Part shown: one piece after another, positions 45,873 to 54,967 of the stretch
Layout of the letters: the number at the start of each line of letters is the position of its first letter
Position numbering within the stretch: the first letter of the stretch is position 1
NCBI RefSeq assembly: GCF_039830135.1
Contig: NZ_CP156081.1
Span: forward strand, 3,954,001-4,018,000
Source: Defluviimonas sp. SAOS-178_SWC
GTDB lineage: Bacteria; Pseudomonadota; Alphaproteobacteria; Rhodobacterales; Rhodobacteraceae
Reading direction: 5' to 3'
DNA length: 64,000 nt
Position numbers and translations under genes: made by a program
Notes under the pieces: generated by a model
Seen by the model: only the letters and a program-made list of their open reading frames with translations
Told to the model about the DNA's origin: nothing
Database searches by the model: none

Positions 45873-46760
45873 TCAGCGCTTGGCCTGCGGCAGGCGCACT
45901 CTCAGTCGCTTGATCCGGCGGGGATCGGCGTCCATCACCTCGAACTCGGCGCCGCTTTCATGCGGGATCACCTCGCCGCGCGCCGGCACCCTTCCGACCA
46001 GCATGAAGACGAGGCCACCCAGCGTGTCGATCTCTTCATCCTCTTCCTCGCCCGCAAGCTTGAGGCCGATCTGGGCCTCGAAATCGGCAAGCGGCGCCCG
46101 CGCCTGCACGATGTACTGTCCCGGCTTTTCCTCGTTCCAGAGGCCATCCTCCGACGTGTCGTGCTCGTCCTCGATCTCGCCGATCACCGTCTCGATCAGG
46201 TCCTCGATCGTGACGAGGCCATCGACGCCGCCGTATTCGTCGATGACGAGCGCCATGTGGATGCGCTCGGACTGCATCTTCTGCAGAAGAACCCCGATCG
46301 GCATCGACGGCGGCGCGTAAAGCAGTGGCCGCAGCATCTTCCTGAGATTGAAACGGGGCTTCGGGTCGGTAAATGCCTGTTCGAGCGCGAGATCCTTGAG
46401 GTGTATGAGCCCCAGCGGACTGTCGAGCGTGCCCTTGAAGACGGGGAGCCGCGAGAAGCCGCTTTCGCGGAAATTCGCCACAACGTCGTCGAGAGAGGCG
46501 GTCACCGGCACCGCGACGATCTCGGCCTTGGGAATCGCCACGTCCTCGACCCGCATGCGGCGCAGGTTGCCGATGCCCGGCAGGGGCTGGGTTGACGAAA
46601 CGCGGGCGTTGTCCTCTTGGGCCTCCACCGTCTCGCCGGCATCAGTCTCGGAGGGGGTGAAGGCGTCGATGATGCGGCCGAAAAAGCCACGTTGCCCGGT
46701 ACTGTCGGAGGGGTCGGGCGCGTCCTGCGCCACCGTAGACCCGTCTAAACTGTCGCCCAT
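45873..46760 (-). CDS. CorC/TlyC-family CBS-domain protein
   Basis: This cytoplasmic protein of 295 residues has two CBS domains (about 65-190, with RMRVEDVAIPKAEIVAVP and RIHMALVIDEYGGVDGLVTI) and a C-terminal CorC_HlyC domain (about 210-290). Members bind adenine nucleotides or act with CorA or YoaE-like proteins in magnesium/cobalt efflux. Here the DUF21 membrane domain is absent, so it is the soluble CorC type. It lies between ybeY and lnt, 2 bases before the latter. A 40-base gap separates it from ybeY. Confidence 0.9.
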   Translation of the reverse strand: MGDSLDGSTVAQDAPDPSDSTGQRGFFGRIIDAFTPSETDAGETVEAQEDNARVSSTQPLPGIGNLRRMRVEDVAIPKAEIVAVPVTASLDDVVANFRESGFSRLPVFKGTLDSPLGLIHLKDLALEQAFTDPKPRFNLRKMLRPLLYAPPSMPIGVLLQKMQSERIHMALVIDEYGGVDGLVTIEDLIETVIGEIEDEHDTSEDGLWNEEKPGQYIVQARAPLADFEAQIGLKLAGEEEDEEIDTLGGLVFMLVGRVPARGEVIPHESGAEFEVMDADPRRIKRLRVRLPQAKR

Positions 46761-46799
46761 TGGTCCTTTCCAGATATCCCGCGCGGCACCGCCGCCGGT

Positions 46800-47306
46800 T
46801 CACTCATATGGGTTCTTGAAACCCATTTTGACAAGTATGCGAATTTCCGCGCCCTCCATCAGCGCGGCATCGCCGTCGCGGACGTGATCGTAGCCGAGCA
46901 AATGCAACACGCCATGAACCAGAAGATGCGTGACATGCTCTTCCACCGGCTTGCCCTGCTCTTCCGCCTCGCGGATGCAGGTTTCCCAGGCAATGGCGAT
47001 GTCGCCCAACTCCTCCGGCATGTCGGCCGGGCCGGGGCGCGGACGGTCCGGCGCGCCGCCATCGGCCTCTGCCCCGCGCTCGTCCGACGGCCAGGACAGC
47101 ACGTTTGTCGGCTGCGGCTTGCCGCGGAAATCGGCGTTGAGGTCGGCGATGCGCACATCGGCGCAGCCGAGAAGGCTGATCGCAAACCCCGCATCCGGCA
47201 GCGCCTGGTCTTCCATCACCGCACGCGCCGCACGTTCGGCCAGCGCGCCGAGCCCCACGGACTGCCAGCGCGCGTCTTCGATCAGTGTTTCAACCAGTGG
47301 CTCCAT
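46800..47306 (-). CDS. ybeY: Endoribonuclease YbeY (rRNA maturation factor)
   Basis: This is a zinc-dependent single-strand RNase for 16S rRNA 3' processing and ribosome quality control; 168 residues. The zinc motif HGVLHLLGYDH (HxxxHxxxxxH) lies at about 125-135, and FRGKPQPTNVLSWP is the conserved strand preceding it. I start at ATG 47306 (MEPLVETLIED), which overlaps the phoH stop by 17 bases; ATG 47318 is also possible and has GAGG too close. It follows phoH, as in most bacteria. Confidence 0.92.
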   Translation of the reverse strand: MEPLVETLIEDARWQSVGLGALAERAARAVMEDQALPDAGFAISLLGCADVRIADLNADFRGKPQPTNVLSWPSDERGAEADGGAPDRPRPGPADMPEELGDIAIAWETCIREAEEQGKPVEEHVTHLLVHGVLHLLGYDHVRDGDAALMEGAEIRILVKMGFKNPYE

Positions 47307-48309
47307 CGTCGCGGTCATAAGCCTCGATGATGCGGGCCACAAGCGGGTGGCGCACAACGTCCTTCGCGGTGAAATAGTTGAAGCTCACGCCCTTCACGCC
47401 GTCGAGGATGCGTTCGGCGTCGGACAGGCCCGAGAAGACCCCCTTCGGCAGGTCGACCTGGGTACGGTCGCCGGTGATCACCATCCGGCTGCCTTCGCCA
47501 AGCCGGGTCAGGAACATCTTCATCTGCATCGTCGTCGCGTTCTGCGCCTCGTCGAGGACGACGAAGGCGTTGGACAGCGTCCGCCCGCGCATGAAGGCGA
47601 GGGGGGCGATCTCGATCCGCTTTTCCTCGATCAGCTTCAGGACCTGCTTGGCCGGCAGGAAGTCGTTCAGCGCGTCGTAAAGCGGCTGCATGTAGGGATC
47701 GACCTTCTCCTTCATGTCGCCGGGAAGGAAGCCGAGCCGTTCGCCGGCCTCGACCGCCGGGCGCGACAGGATAATCCGGTCGACATGGCCGCCGATCAGC
47801 ATCGTCACGCCGACGGCGACGGCCAGATAGGTCTTGCCGGTGCCCGCCGGGCCGATGCCGAAGGCGAGCTCATGCTGGAAGAGGTTCTTGACGTAGGCCT
47901 TCTGCGCCTCGGTGCGCGGCTCGACCTGCTTCTTGCGGGTGCGGATCTCGAATCTGCCTCCCGCGAACATCTCCAGCTGTTCGTCGAGGCTTTGCGGCGC
48001 GGCCGGACCGCTTTCGCCCATGCGGATCGCCGCGTCGATCTCGCCCGCGTCGATCGGGCGCCCGGTTTCGAGCTTGCCGTAGAGGGTTTGCAGAACCGCC
48101 GCCGCGTGGCCGCGCGCCTCCGCCGATCCGACCACCGCGATCTGGTTGCCGCGGCGCAGGATATGGACCCCGAGTTGATGTTCGATCTGTGCCAGGTTGC
48201 GGTCAAACTCGCCGCACAGGTCAATCAACAGCCGGTTGTTGGGAAATTCCAGAAGCGTCTCGTGCAGATCTTCGGGATGCGGCGGCGGGGTCAAGGCGCT
48301 GATGCCCAA
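47290..48309 (-). CDS. phoH: PhoH-family ATPase
   Basis: This 339-residue cytoplasmic ATPase probably works with YbeY in RNA metabolism. The N-terminal region holds a KH-like domain (about 20-90, VHILRRGNQIAVVGSAE); the PhoH domain has Walker A GPAGTGKTYLAVAVG near 150, an FMRGRTLSNAFVVLDEAQNA Walker B-like stretch, and TRLGEGSRMVITGD with the sensor threonine. The start is a TTG at 48309 because AAGGAGAT lies six bases upstream; the ATG-initiated frame at 48414 crosses the terminator of the next operon and lacks a ribosome-binding site. Confidence 0.93.
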   Translation of the reverse strand: MGISALTPPPHPEDLHETLLEFPNNRLLIDLCGEFDRNLAQIEHQLGVHILRRGNQIAVVGSAEARGHAAAVLQTLYGKLETGRPIDAGEIDAAIRMGESGPAAPQSLDEQLEMFAGGRFEIRTRKKQVEPRTEAQKAYVKNLFQHELAFGIGPAGTGKTYLAVAVGVTMLIGGHVDRIILSRPAVEAGERLGFLPGDMKEKVDPYMQPLYDALNDFLPAKQVLKLIEEKRIEIAPLAFMRGRTLSNAFVVLDEAQNATTMQMKMFLTRLGEGSRMVITGDRTQVDLPKGVFSGLSDAERILDGVKGVSFNYFTAKDVVRHPLVARIIEAYDRDDGATG

Positions 48310-48400
48310 GCAAATCTCCTTTGACAGGCGGTCATGCGGAAATGGTGCCCCTGTCGACGTCACAACGCAAGTATAGCCTGTCGATATTGGCAGGAATGTG

Positions 48401-48437
48401 AAAAAAACCGCCAACGGCCGGTTGGCCGTGGCGGTTT
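48401..48437 (-). terminator. Rho-independent terminator of the OmpA/lipoprotein operon
   Basis: A 14-bp stem with one bulged base (AAACCGCC-ACGGCC on one side) and a GGTT-type loop ends, on the minus strand, in a run of seven T residues. It lies 17 bases after the lipoprotein stop. Confidence 0.92.
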
Positions 48438-48453
48438 CGCATCATTTGCAGGC

Positions 48454-48747
48454 TCAGATCGGATCGGGGATGGTCGAACCGCGCTTGTGGTCTGCCGCAT
48501 AGCCTCGCGGCAAGACGCCCGAACAGACCCTTTCACCCGTCTTCGGATCGAGGCGGAGAACCGAATAGCCCTCGATCCCGTCATCCGCCATCCAGACGTC
48601 GCAACCGTCGGGGTCGACATAGACGCCCCATTTGACCTTCTCGGCCAGTTGCCCGCTGTCGACGAAACGGTCGACGCTGTGGTCGGTCTTCACGCAGCCG
48701 GCGAGGGCGGCGGCGGCGAGGCCCAGCAGAACGATACGCGCGCTCAT
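48454..48747 (-). CDS. Small lipoprotein sharing a PDGC-VWM-DDG motif with the neighbouring OmpA protein
   Basis: This 97-residue protein has a lipoprotein signal (IVLLGLAAAALAGC, acyl cysteine at residue 18). The mature part holds VDPDGCDVWMADDGIEGYSV, followed by RLDPKTGERVC, which matches a segment of the OmpA-like protein encoded just upstream. ATG 48747 begins one base after that gene's stop (TGAGATG), so the two are co-translated. It is probably anchored in the outer membrane. The shared segment may be a fold stabilised by its two cysteines. No function is known. Confidence 0.72.
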   Translation of the reverse strand: MSARIVLLGLAAAALAGCVKTDHSVDRFVDSGQLAEKVKWGVYVDPDGCDVWMADDGIEGYSVLRLDPKTGERVCSGVLPRGYAADHKRGSTIPDPI

Positions 48748-48748
48748 C

Positions 48749-49321
48749 TCAGTACCCTCCGATTTCGCGGTAGCAGACGATCTCCACCCGCCGGTTCTTC
48801 TGCATCCCCGCGGCGGTCACGTTCGAGGCGACCGGCATCCGTTCGCCATAACCGTTGACGGCGGCAAGCCGCGCGCCGACCGACCGGGCGACCCGCGCCA
48901 CCGCGTTGGCGCGGCGCTGCGACAGGCGCATGTTGTATTCGTCCGAGGCGCGGCTGTCGGTATGGCCGTGGATCGCGTAGGAGAAGACGCCCTTCTGCCG
49001 GAAGAATGCTTGCAACCGCGCCACCTCCGACGCGCGGATGGTCGCGCTGTCGGTGGCGAAAAGCTGGTCGGCGTTCTCGACCAGACAGCTTTCGACCTGA
49101 AGACAGATCGGCTTGCCGTTCCGGTCGGTGCGGTTCCAGGCATAGCCTTCCCAACCGTCGTCGATCATCCAGACCTGGCAGCCGTCCGGCGTCTGCGCCA
49201 AAGCCGGTTTGTAACGGTCTGCCTTGATCACCCGCGTTTCGGCCATGACCGGCACGGCCGCCATCGCCCATGCCGCCGCGAGCGCCGCGATGCGCGCGCC
49301 TCGTGAATACGATGCTGTCAC
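48749..49321 (-). CDS. OmpA-family protein with an N-terminal PDGC-VWM-DDG motif
   Basis: This is an exported protein of about 190 residues: signal peptide with RIAALAAAWAMAAVPVMA, a short segment LAQTPDGCQVWMIDDGWEGY with a following cysteine, and an OmpA C-like domain (about 85-185) with IHGHTDSRASDEYNMRLSQR, SQRRANAV and a final NRRVEI. The OmpA domain binds peptidoglycan. I chose the GTG at 49321 because it has a GGGGGA stretch upstream and gives a normal signal; the longer ATG frame at 49378 adds 19 residues before it. It is coupled to the lipoprotein gene. Confidence 0.82.
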   Translation of the reverse strand: MTASYSRGARIAALAAAWAMAAVPVMAETRVIKADRYKPALAQTPDGCQVWMIDDGWEGYAWNRTDRNGKPICLQVESCLVENADQLFATDSATIRASEVARLQAFFRQKGVFSYAIHGHTDSRASDEYNMRLSQRRANAVARVARSVGARLAAVNGYGERMPVASNVTAAGMQKNRRVEIVCYREIGGY

Positions 49322-49525
49322 CCGTTCCCCCACACCCAAATTCTGGCGCCGCAGACCCCAAGCCGCAGCGCTGTCCAATACCCGGCCAGAAGTCTAACAG
49401 GGAATCCGGGATTCCGAACCGGGCAATGTGAAGAGATTGTATTTGAAGGCGAAACAGATCCGGCGGTCGCGGCCGACCTTGCCGGAAATGACCGGCAATT
49501 GATCAGATTTTCCAGCGATGCCGGG

Positions 49526-50842
49526 TCAGCGCCCGGCGATCTCTCCGGCGAGGGAGTTCGGCGCGGAGCCGGTGATTCTCACCCTGGCGATGGCGCCGGG
49601 GGCGGCATCGGCCGCCACATGGACCGCATGAAGATAGTCGGACTTGCCGACCATCTGGCCCGACAGGCGTCCCGCTTTCTCGAAAAGCACGTTTACCTCG
49701 CGCCCGACCATCGCGGCTTGCGCCGCGCGCTGCTGCTCGGTGATCAGCGCCTGAAGCGCCTGAAGCCGGGCATCGGCGACGTCCGCCGGCACAGGCGACC
49801 TTTCGGCGGCGGGCGTGCCGGGACGGGCGGAATACTTGAAGGAATAGGCCATGCCGTAGTTGACGGCGCGGATCAGCTCCATCGTGGCATCGAAATCGGC
49901 GTCGGTCTCGCCGGGGAAGCCGACGATGAAATCGCCCGACATCATCATGTCGGGCCGGGCCGCACGGATCTTCCCGATCAGGCGAAGGTAGTCCTCGGCC
50001 GTATGCTTGCGGTTCATCGCCTTGAGGATGCGGTCCGAGCCCGACTGCACCGGCAGGTGCAGATAGGGCATGAGCTTCGGCTCCTCGCCATGCGCGGCGA
50101 TCAGGTCGTCTTCCATGTCGTTCGGGTGCGAGGTCGTATAGCGGATCCGCTCCAGCCCGTCGATCTTCGCCAGCGCCCGAACCAGCCGCGCGAGCGACCA
50201 GTCGCCCCCCTCGCCCGCGCCGTGATAGGCGTTGACGTTCTGGCCGAGCAGCGTGATCTCGCGCACACCCTTCTCCACCAGTCCGCGCGCCTCGGCCAGG
50301 ATCCGGTCGGCGGGGCGCGACACCTCGGACCCGCGCGTGTACGGCACGACGCAGAAGGCGCAGAACTTGTCGCAGCCCTCCTGCACGGTCAGGAAGGCGG
50401 TCGGCCGCGCCGATGCCCTGGGCCGGTCCGGCAGATGGTCGAACTTGTCCTCTTCGGGGAAGTCGGTATCGACCGACTTTTCCCCGGCCTCGGCGGCCTT
50501 CGCCATCGCCGGCAGCCGGTGATAGCTTTGCGGGCCGACGACGAGATCGACAAGCGGCATCCGCCGCAGGATCTCCTCGCCCTCGGCCTGCGCCACACAG
50601 CCCGCGACCCCGATCTTCAGGTCGGGCTTGTCGGCCTTCAGCGGCCGAAGCCGGCCAAGATCGGAATAAAGCTTCTCGCTCGCCTTCTCGCGGATGTGGC
50701 AGGTGTTGAGAAGCACCATATCCGCGTCCTCGACCGTTTCGGTCGTGACATAGCCCTCGGCGCCCATGGCCTCGGCCATGCGCTCGCTGTCGTAGACGTT
50801 CATCTGACAGCCATAGGTCTTGATGAAGAGCTTCTTCGGCAA
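49526..50842 (-). CDS. miaB: tRNA-2-methylthio-N6-dimethylallyladenosine synthase
   Basis: This radical-SAM enzyme adds the methylthio group to i6A37 of tRNAs; 438 residues. The N-terminal UPF0004 domain has [20 protein letters not shown], with further cluster cysteines in [11 protein letters not shown] and [12 protein letters not shown]; the radical-SAM motif is CDKFCAFC in [17 protein letters not shown]; the C-terminal TRAM domain follows. The start is a TTG at 50842. An in-frame TAG 45 bases upstream and the absence of any ATG leave no better choice, and the ribosome-binding site is weak. Confidence 0.95.
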   Translation of the reverse strand: MPKKLFIKTYGCQMNVYDSERMAEAMGAEGYVTTETVEDADMVLLNTCHIREKASEKLYSDLGRLRPLKADKPDLKIGVAGCVAQAEGEEILRRMPLVDLVVGPQSYHRLPAMAKAAEAGEKSVDTDFPEEDKFDHLPDRPRASARPTAFLTVQEGCDKFCAFCVVPYTRGSEVSRPADRILAEARGLVEKGVREITLLGQNVNAYHGAGEGGDWSLARLVRALAKIDGLERIRYTTSHPNDMEDDLIAAHGEEPKLMPYLHLPVQSGSDRILKAMNRKHTAEDYLRLIGKIRAARPDMMMSGDFIVGFPGETDADFDATMELIRAVNYGMAYSFKYSARPGTPAAERSPVPADVADARLQALQALITEQQRAAQAAMVGREVNVLFEKAGRLSGQMVGKSDYLHAVHVAADAAPGAIARVRITGSAPNSLAGEIAGR

Positions 50843-50984
50843 GGCAGCCGCCTGTTCCTTGGGGTTGCGCGGGGCTTCCTACACCCATTCGCCGGGTGGC
50901 GACAACTCCTCAGACGCCACCGGCAGGATTGCAATCCGGGCGGCCTTCGCCGAATCTGCCAGAAAACGACACCGGAAGGGCCCG

Positions 50985-51857
50985 ATGCACTTCGCCTCGC
51001 TGAACGACCTCCTCGCCAAGGGCGCGGGGCTTCTGGCCAAAGGGCCGGTGGCGCTCGTCTTTGCCGAGGACGCGGTGGAGATCGCCTCGACCGTCACGCA
51101 TCACGCGGCGGCGGGGTTCCGCGAGGTCGTGGTCTTCCTGCCCGAGGGCATCGACATCCCCGCGACGGTCGAGGCGGCGGCGCAATGGGTGCGCCACGAC
51201 ACGCACGCGCCGCAGGCGCTGGAGACGGCGGTCAATGCGTTGATCGCGATCGCCCCGGCGACGACCTGGCTTTATTACTGCTACAACGCGGAATACCTCT
51301 TCTTCCCGTTCTGCGAGACACGCAGCGTGGGCGAGTTGCTGACCTTCCATGCCGAGGAGCGGCGCGACGCGATGCTGACCTACGTGGTCGACCTCTACGC
51401 GCCCGACCTCGGCCGCGCGCCGAATGCCGTCAGCCTCGACGAGGCGATGCTCGACCGCTCGGGCTACTACGCGCAGGCGCGGCGCGATCCGGCGAACCAC
51501 AACCATCCGAAAGAGCGCCAGCTCGACTTCTTCGGCGGCCTGCGCTGGCGGTTCGAGGAGCATATCCCGAAAGCCCGGCGCAAGATCGACCGGATCGCGC
51601 TCTTCCGGCCGCAGGCGGGGCTCAGGCTGCGGCCGGATCACACGTTCAGCATCGAGGAATACAACACCTATGCCTGCCCTTGGCACCATAACCTCACAGC
51701 TGCGGTCGCCTCGTTCCGCGCGGCAAAGGCGCTGGCGACAAATCCCGGTTCGAAATTCGATATCCAGGGCTTCACCTGGCGCAATTCGGCGAAGTTCGAC
51801 TGGCATTCGCAGCAGCTCATGGATCTGGGGCTGATGGAACCGGGGCAATGGTTCTGA
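50985..51857 (+). CDS. Conserved hypothetical protein (possibly glycosyltransferase-like)
   Basis: This 290-residue soluble protein is of a type I associate with Rhodobacteraceae genomes, where it is sometimes labelled as a family 2 glycosyltransferase. I see no DxD motif that would confirm this. Seen are PVALVFAEDAVEIASTVTHH (alpha/beta N-terminus), WLYYCYNAEYLFFPFCETRS, and a conserved C-terminal half with LDFFGGLRWRFEEHIPKA and FSIEEYNTYACPWHHNLT. ATG 50985 follows GGAAGG and avoids a longer frame that overlaps miaB. It is divergent from miaB. Function is open. Confidence 0.65.
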   Translation: MHFASLNDLLAKGAGLLAKGPVALVFAEDAVEIASTVTHHAAAGFREVVVFLPEGIDIPATVEAAAQWVRHDTHAPQALETAVNALIAIAPATTWLYYCYNAEYLFFPFCETRSVGELLTFHAEERRDAMLTYVVDLYAPDLGRAPNAVSLDEAMLDRSGYYAQARRDPANHNHPKERQLDFFGGLRWRFEEHIPKARRKIDRIALFRPQAGLRLRPDHTFSIEEYNTYACPWHHNLTAAVASFRAAKALATNPGSKFDIQGFTWRNSAKFDWHSQQLMDLGLMEPGQWF

Positions 51858-51888
51858 CGCCGCCCGCCCCGGCAACGGTGCTAGACGC

Positions 51889-52590
51889 ATGATGGCACCG
51901 TATTTCCTTGCGAACTACTTCATCGCCCTCGTGATCTTTTGCCTCGTCGGCGGCTACGTTCTGGCTGCGCTGATCCTCGCCCCGTTCGGCAGGACCATTC
52001 ATCTGAAGATCGTCGACGTATGCGCGGCGCTGCTGGCAGCCGAGTATCTGTATTCCGAGGGCAGGAACTGGATACGCGGCGCCGATTTCCGCTACTCGTT
52101 CGACGGTGCCACGGTCTATGTCACCGATCGCGGTCCGATTGAGTTCGAGCAGGTAGAGCGCAGCGATCTTCTGGAAACGTCATTCGGAGACGGGGCCGAC
52201 CTGCACAGGATCGGGTTTGAAATCGAGGGAGCCGCCGAAACGGTGCGCAACTATTCCGACCTGTATCGGCATTGTCCTTCCGTGCCGTCAGACCACGAAC
52301 TGGAGGAGTTCATCGACGCCAAAGGCGCAGGTCGCTGCCCGAACGTGCGGCCGGGAGGCACACGCTATTTCAGATCCACGAACACCCCCGCGGTTCATCT
52401 GGATTGCCCGCCGATCAGGGCGGGCAAACACCAACCCGATGGTGCGAAATTCTGCCGGATGAGATTCACCCACGGACAATTCGATGTCCGGGTTGTGATG
52501 TGGGAGACACCGCGGTCACTCTGGGCACGGACACGCGATCACGTCATCGCCATCCTCGATCAGTCCTTCAGGGTCGAGTTCGACGGCTGA
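51889..52590 (+). CDS. Hypothetical protein with N-terminal membrane segments
   Basis: This 233-residue protein has two hydrophobic segments near the N-terminus (about 5-30 and 38-52), followed by a soluble domain with YSEGRNWIRGADFRYSFDGA, YRHCPSVPSDHELEEF and WETPRSLWARTRDHVIA. Four cysteines in the soluble part could pair if it is periplasmic. I do not recognise a family. ATG 51889 and ATG 51892 are adjacent, with no strong ribosome-binding site. Codon use is slightly less GC-rich than in its neighbours. It sits between a conserved hypothetical gene and the convergent irr gene. Confidence 0.55.
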   Translation: MMAPYFLANYFIALVIFCLVGGYVLAALILAPFGRTIHLKIVDVCAALLAAEYLYSEGRNWIRGADFRYSFDGATVYVTDRGPIEFEQVERSDLLETSFGDGADLHRIGFEIEGAAETVRNYSDLYRHCPSVPSDHELEEFIDAKGAGRCPNVRPGGTRYFRSTNTPAVHLDCPPIRAGKHQPDGAKFCRMRFTHGQFDVRVVMWETPRSLWARTRDHVIAILDQSFRVEFDG

Positions 52591-52598
52591 TCTCGGCG

Positions 52599-53036
52599 TC
52601 AGCCGCCTGTCTTCTTGAGACGGATCACCACGTCCACCCGCGCGAGTTCCGCCCCTTCCGGCAAAGCGGGCAGCCGGGCGATCTTCAGATCCTCGGCCGG
52701 GGCGTCGACAAGCCGCCCCTCTTCCTCCCAGAAGAAATGCGGGTGATCGTCAAGCCGGGTGTCGAAGTAGCTGCGCGAGCCGTCGACGGAAATCTCGTTG
52801 ACCAGCCCGGCCTCGCAGAAAGCGCGGAGCGTATTGTAGACGGTCGCAAGGGAGACGGGCTCCCCGGCCCGGGTCGCGGCGGCATGCAAGCCTTCGGCCG
52901 TTACGTGCCGGTCCTTGCCATCGCCGACCAGAAGACCCGCCAGCGCCAGGCGTTGCCGCGTCGGCCGCAACTCCGCCTGCGCGAGCCAGCGCATGCCGCG
53001 TTCCTCCACCGTCGCGTCGGTTTCCGTTTCGGTCAC
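52599..53036 (-). CDS. irr: Fur-family iron response regulator (Irr)
   Basis: This is a DNA-binding protein of the Fur superfamily, 145 residues. The helix-turn-helix region is RPTRQRLALAGLLVGDG, followed by VSLATVYNTLRAFCEAGLVN and the dimer domain. The histidine-rich region reads DDHPHFFWEEEG where Fur itself has a longer HHDH site; this truncation, together with the lack of C-terminal CxxC, is typical of Irr, which senses haem status and controls iron uptake in alphaproteobacteria. ATG 53036 gives MTETETDATVEERG. It is divergent from the fabA-fabB-fabI set, with 163 bases between them. Confidence 0.87.
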   Translation of the reverse strand: MTETETDATVEERGMRWLAQAELRPTRQRLALAGLLVGDGKDRHVTAEGLHAAATRAGEPVSLATVYNTLRAFCEAGLVNEISVDGSRSYFDTRLDDHPHFFWEEEGRLVDAPAEDLKIARLPALPEGAELARVDVVIRLKKTGG

Positions 53037-53199
53037 GCTCCCGGGCCCCTTTCATCTTTGCGGTTGAATATATAGGCCCCGGAACCGGCAAATTTCAATC
53101 CATTTTCCCTTGTGCGCCCGGCCGGGCTGCGCACTTGCCCTGATGCGGAGGCGGGTGATAGAGGGAATAAAGACAAGAACGCCGAAGGGGATGGGCGGT

Positions 53200-53709
53200 A
53201 TGACGAGTTTTCCGACACGGTTCGAGAAGGAAGATCTGTTGAAATGCGCGCGGGGCGAGCTTTTCGGCCCCGGCAATGCGCAATTGCCCGCGCCGCCGAT
53301 GCTGATGATGGACCGGATCACCGACATCTCGGGGGATCGCGGTGAACACGGCAAGGGTCATGTCGTCGCCGAATTCGACATCACGCCGGATCTGTGGTTC
53401 TTCGACTGCCATTTCCCCGGCAATCCGATCATGCCGGGCTGTCTTGGGCTCGACGGCCTCTGGCAACTCACCGGCTTCAACCTCGGCTGGCGCGGCTGGG
53501 AAGGGCGCGGCTATGCGCTCGGTGTCGGCGAGGTGAAACTGACCGGCATGGTCCGGCCCGACCGCAAGATGCTGACCTACTTCGTCGACTTCACCAAGGC
53601 CGTGCAGACCCGCCGGCTGACGATGGGTGTCGCCGACGGGCGCGTTGAAGCGGATGGCGAGACGATTTATCTCGTGAAGGACATGAAGGTCGCGCTCTCG
53701 GCGAGCTGA
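53200..53709 (+). CDS. fabA: 3-hydroxydecanoyl-ACP dehydratase/isomerase
   Basis: It dehydrates 3-hydroxydecanoyl-ACP and isomerises the trans-2 bond to cis-3, the branch point of anaerobic unsaturated fatty-acid synthesis; 169 residues in a hotdog fold. The catalytic histidine is in [20 protein letters not shown] (about residue 71) and the aspartate in [11 protein letters not shown] 53200 ([14 protein letters not shown]) follows GAAGGGG; ATG 53191 is too near that site. It heads the fabA-fabB-fabI operon. Confidence 0.95.
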   Translation: MTSFPTRFEKEDLLKCARGELFGPGNAQLPAPPMLMMDRITDISGDRGEHGKGHVVAEFDITPDLWFFDCHFPGNPIMPGCLGLDGLWQLTGFNLGWRGWEGRGYALGVGEVKLTGMVRPDRKMLTYFVDFTKAVQTRRLTMGVADGRVEADGETIYLVKDMKVALSAS

Positions 53710-53731
53710 CCCTGAAGGAAGGAGTGCGCCC

Positions 53732-54961
53732 ATGCGCCGCGTCGTCATCACCGGGATCGGGATCGTCTCTCCCATCGGCAACAATGCGGCCGAGGTCGAA
53801 GCCTCCCTGCGCGCCGGCAAGTCTGGCATCGTCTTCGCGCCGGAATATGCCGAGCACGGCTTTCGCAGCCAGATCCACGGCATGCCGCAGATCGTGCTCG
53901 AAGACCACATCGACAAGCGCAACCTGCGTTTCATGGGACCGGGGGCGGCCTACAACTTCCTCGCCATGGAACAGGCGATCGCCGATAGCGGGCTTGAGGA
54001 AAAGGACGTCTCGAACGAACGCTCCGGCCTGATCATGGGGTCCGGCGGACCCTCGACCTCGAACTTCTTCCAGGCCCATCAGATCGTAATCGAGAAAGGC
54101 TCGCCCAAGCGCATGGGACCATTCATGGTCACCCGCTGCATGTCGTCGACGAACTCCGCCTGCCTTGCGACGCCCTTCAAGATCAAGGGCGTGAACTATT
54201 CGATCACCTCGGCCTGCTCGACCTCGGCACATTGCATCGGCAACGGCACCGAGCTGATCCAGATGGGCAAGCAGGACATCGTCTTCGCTGGCGGCGGCGA
54301 GGAACTGGACTGGACGCTCTCCTGCCTCTTCGACGCGATGGGGGCGATGTCGTCGAAGTATAACGACACGCCCGAGACCGCATCCCGCGCTTTCGACGCG
54401 ACGCGCGACGGCTTCGTCATTGCCGGCGGCGGCGGCGTGGTGGTGCTGGAAGAGCTTGAACACGCCAAGGCGCGCGGTGCCAGGATCTACGCCGAAGTCA
54501 CAGGCTACGGCGCCACATCCGACGGCCACGACATGGTCGCCCCCTCGGGCGAGGGCGGCGAACGGTCGATGCGGCTTGCGGTCTCAACCCTGCCCGAAGG
54601 ACGCAAGATCGGCTACATCAACGCCCACGGAACCTCGACGCCCGCCGGCGACGTGACCGAGGTGAAGGCGATCCGGCGGGTGTTCGGCGAAGGAGGTGTG
54701 CCGCCGATCTCCTCGACGAAGTCGCTGACTGGCCATTCGCTGGGCGCCACAGGCGTGCATGAGGCGATCTATTCGCTTCTGATGCTCAACGGCAATTTCA
54801 TCACCGCCTCGGCGAATGTCAGCGAACTTGACCCGGAACTGAAACCCGAGGAGATCGCCACCACCTACCGCGAGGGGGTGGAGCTCGATTCCGTCCTGTC
54901 GAACAGCTTCGGCTTCGGCGGGACCAATGCCACGCTCCTGATGAGCAAATATCTGGGATAG
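53732..54961 (+). CDS. fabB: 3-oxoacyl-ACP synthase I
   Basis: It elongates cis-3-decenoyl-ACP, committing carbon to unsaturated fatty acids; 409 residues, thiolase fold. The nucleophile cysteine is in [12 protein letters not shown] (about 162), histidines in [12 protein letters not shown] and [13 protein letters not shown], giving the Cys-His-His triad. ATG 53732 has AAGGAAGGAG upstream. It lies 22 bases after fabA and 6 bases before fabI. FabB rather than FabF is indicated by its operon with fabA. Confidence 0.95.
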   Translation: MRRVVITGIGIVSPIGNNAAEVEASLRAGKSGIVFAPEYAEHGFRSQIHGMPQIVLEDHIDKRNLRFMGPGAAYNFLAMEQAIADSGLEEKDVSNERSGLIMGSGGPSTSNFFQAHQIVIEKGSPKRMGPFMVTRCMSSTNSACLATPFKIKGVNYSITSACSTSAHCIGNGTELIQMGKQDIVFAGGGEELDWTLSCLFDAMGAMSSKYNDTPETASRAFDATRDGFVIAGGGGVVVLEELEHAKARGARIYAEVTGYGATSDGHDMVAPSGEGGERSMRLAVSTLPEGRKIGYINAHGTSTPAGDVTEVKAIRRVFGEGGVPPISSTKSLTGHSLGATGVHEAIYSLLMLNGNFITASANVSELDPELKPEEIATTYREGVELDSVLSNSFGFGGTNATLLMSKYLG

Positions 54962-54967
54962 GCTCAC

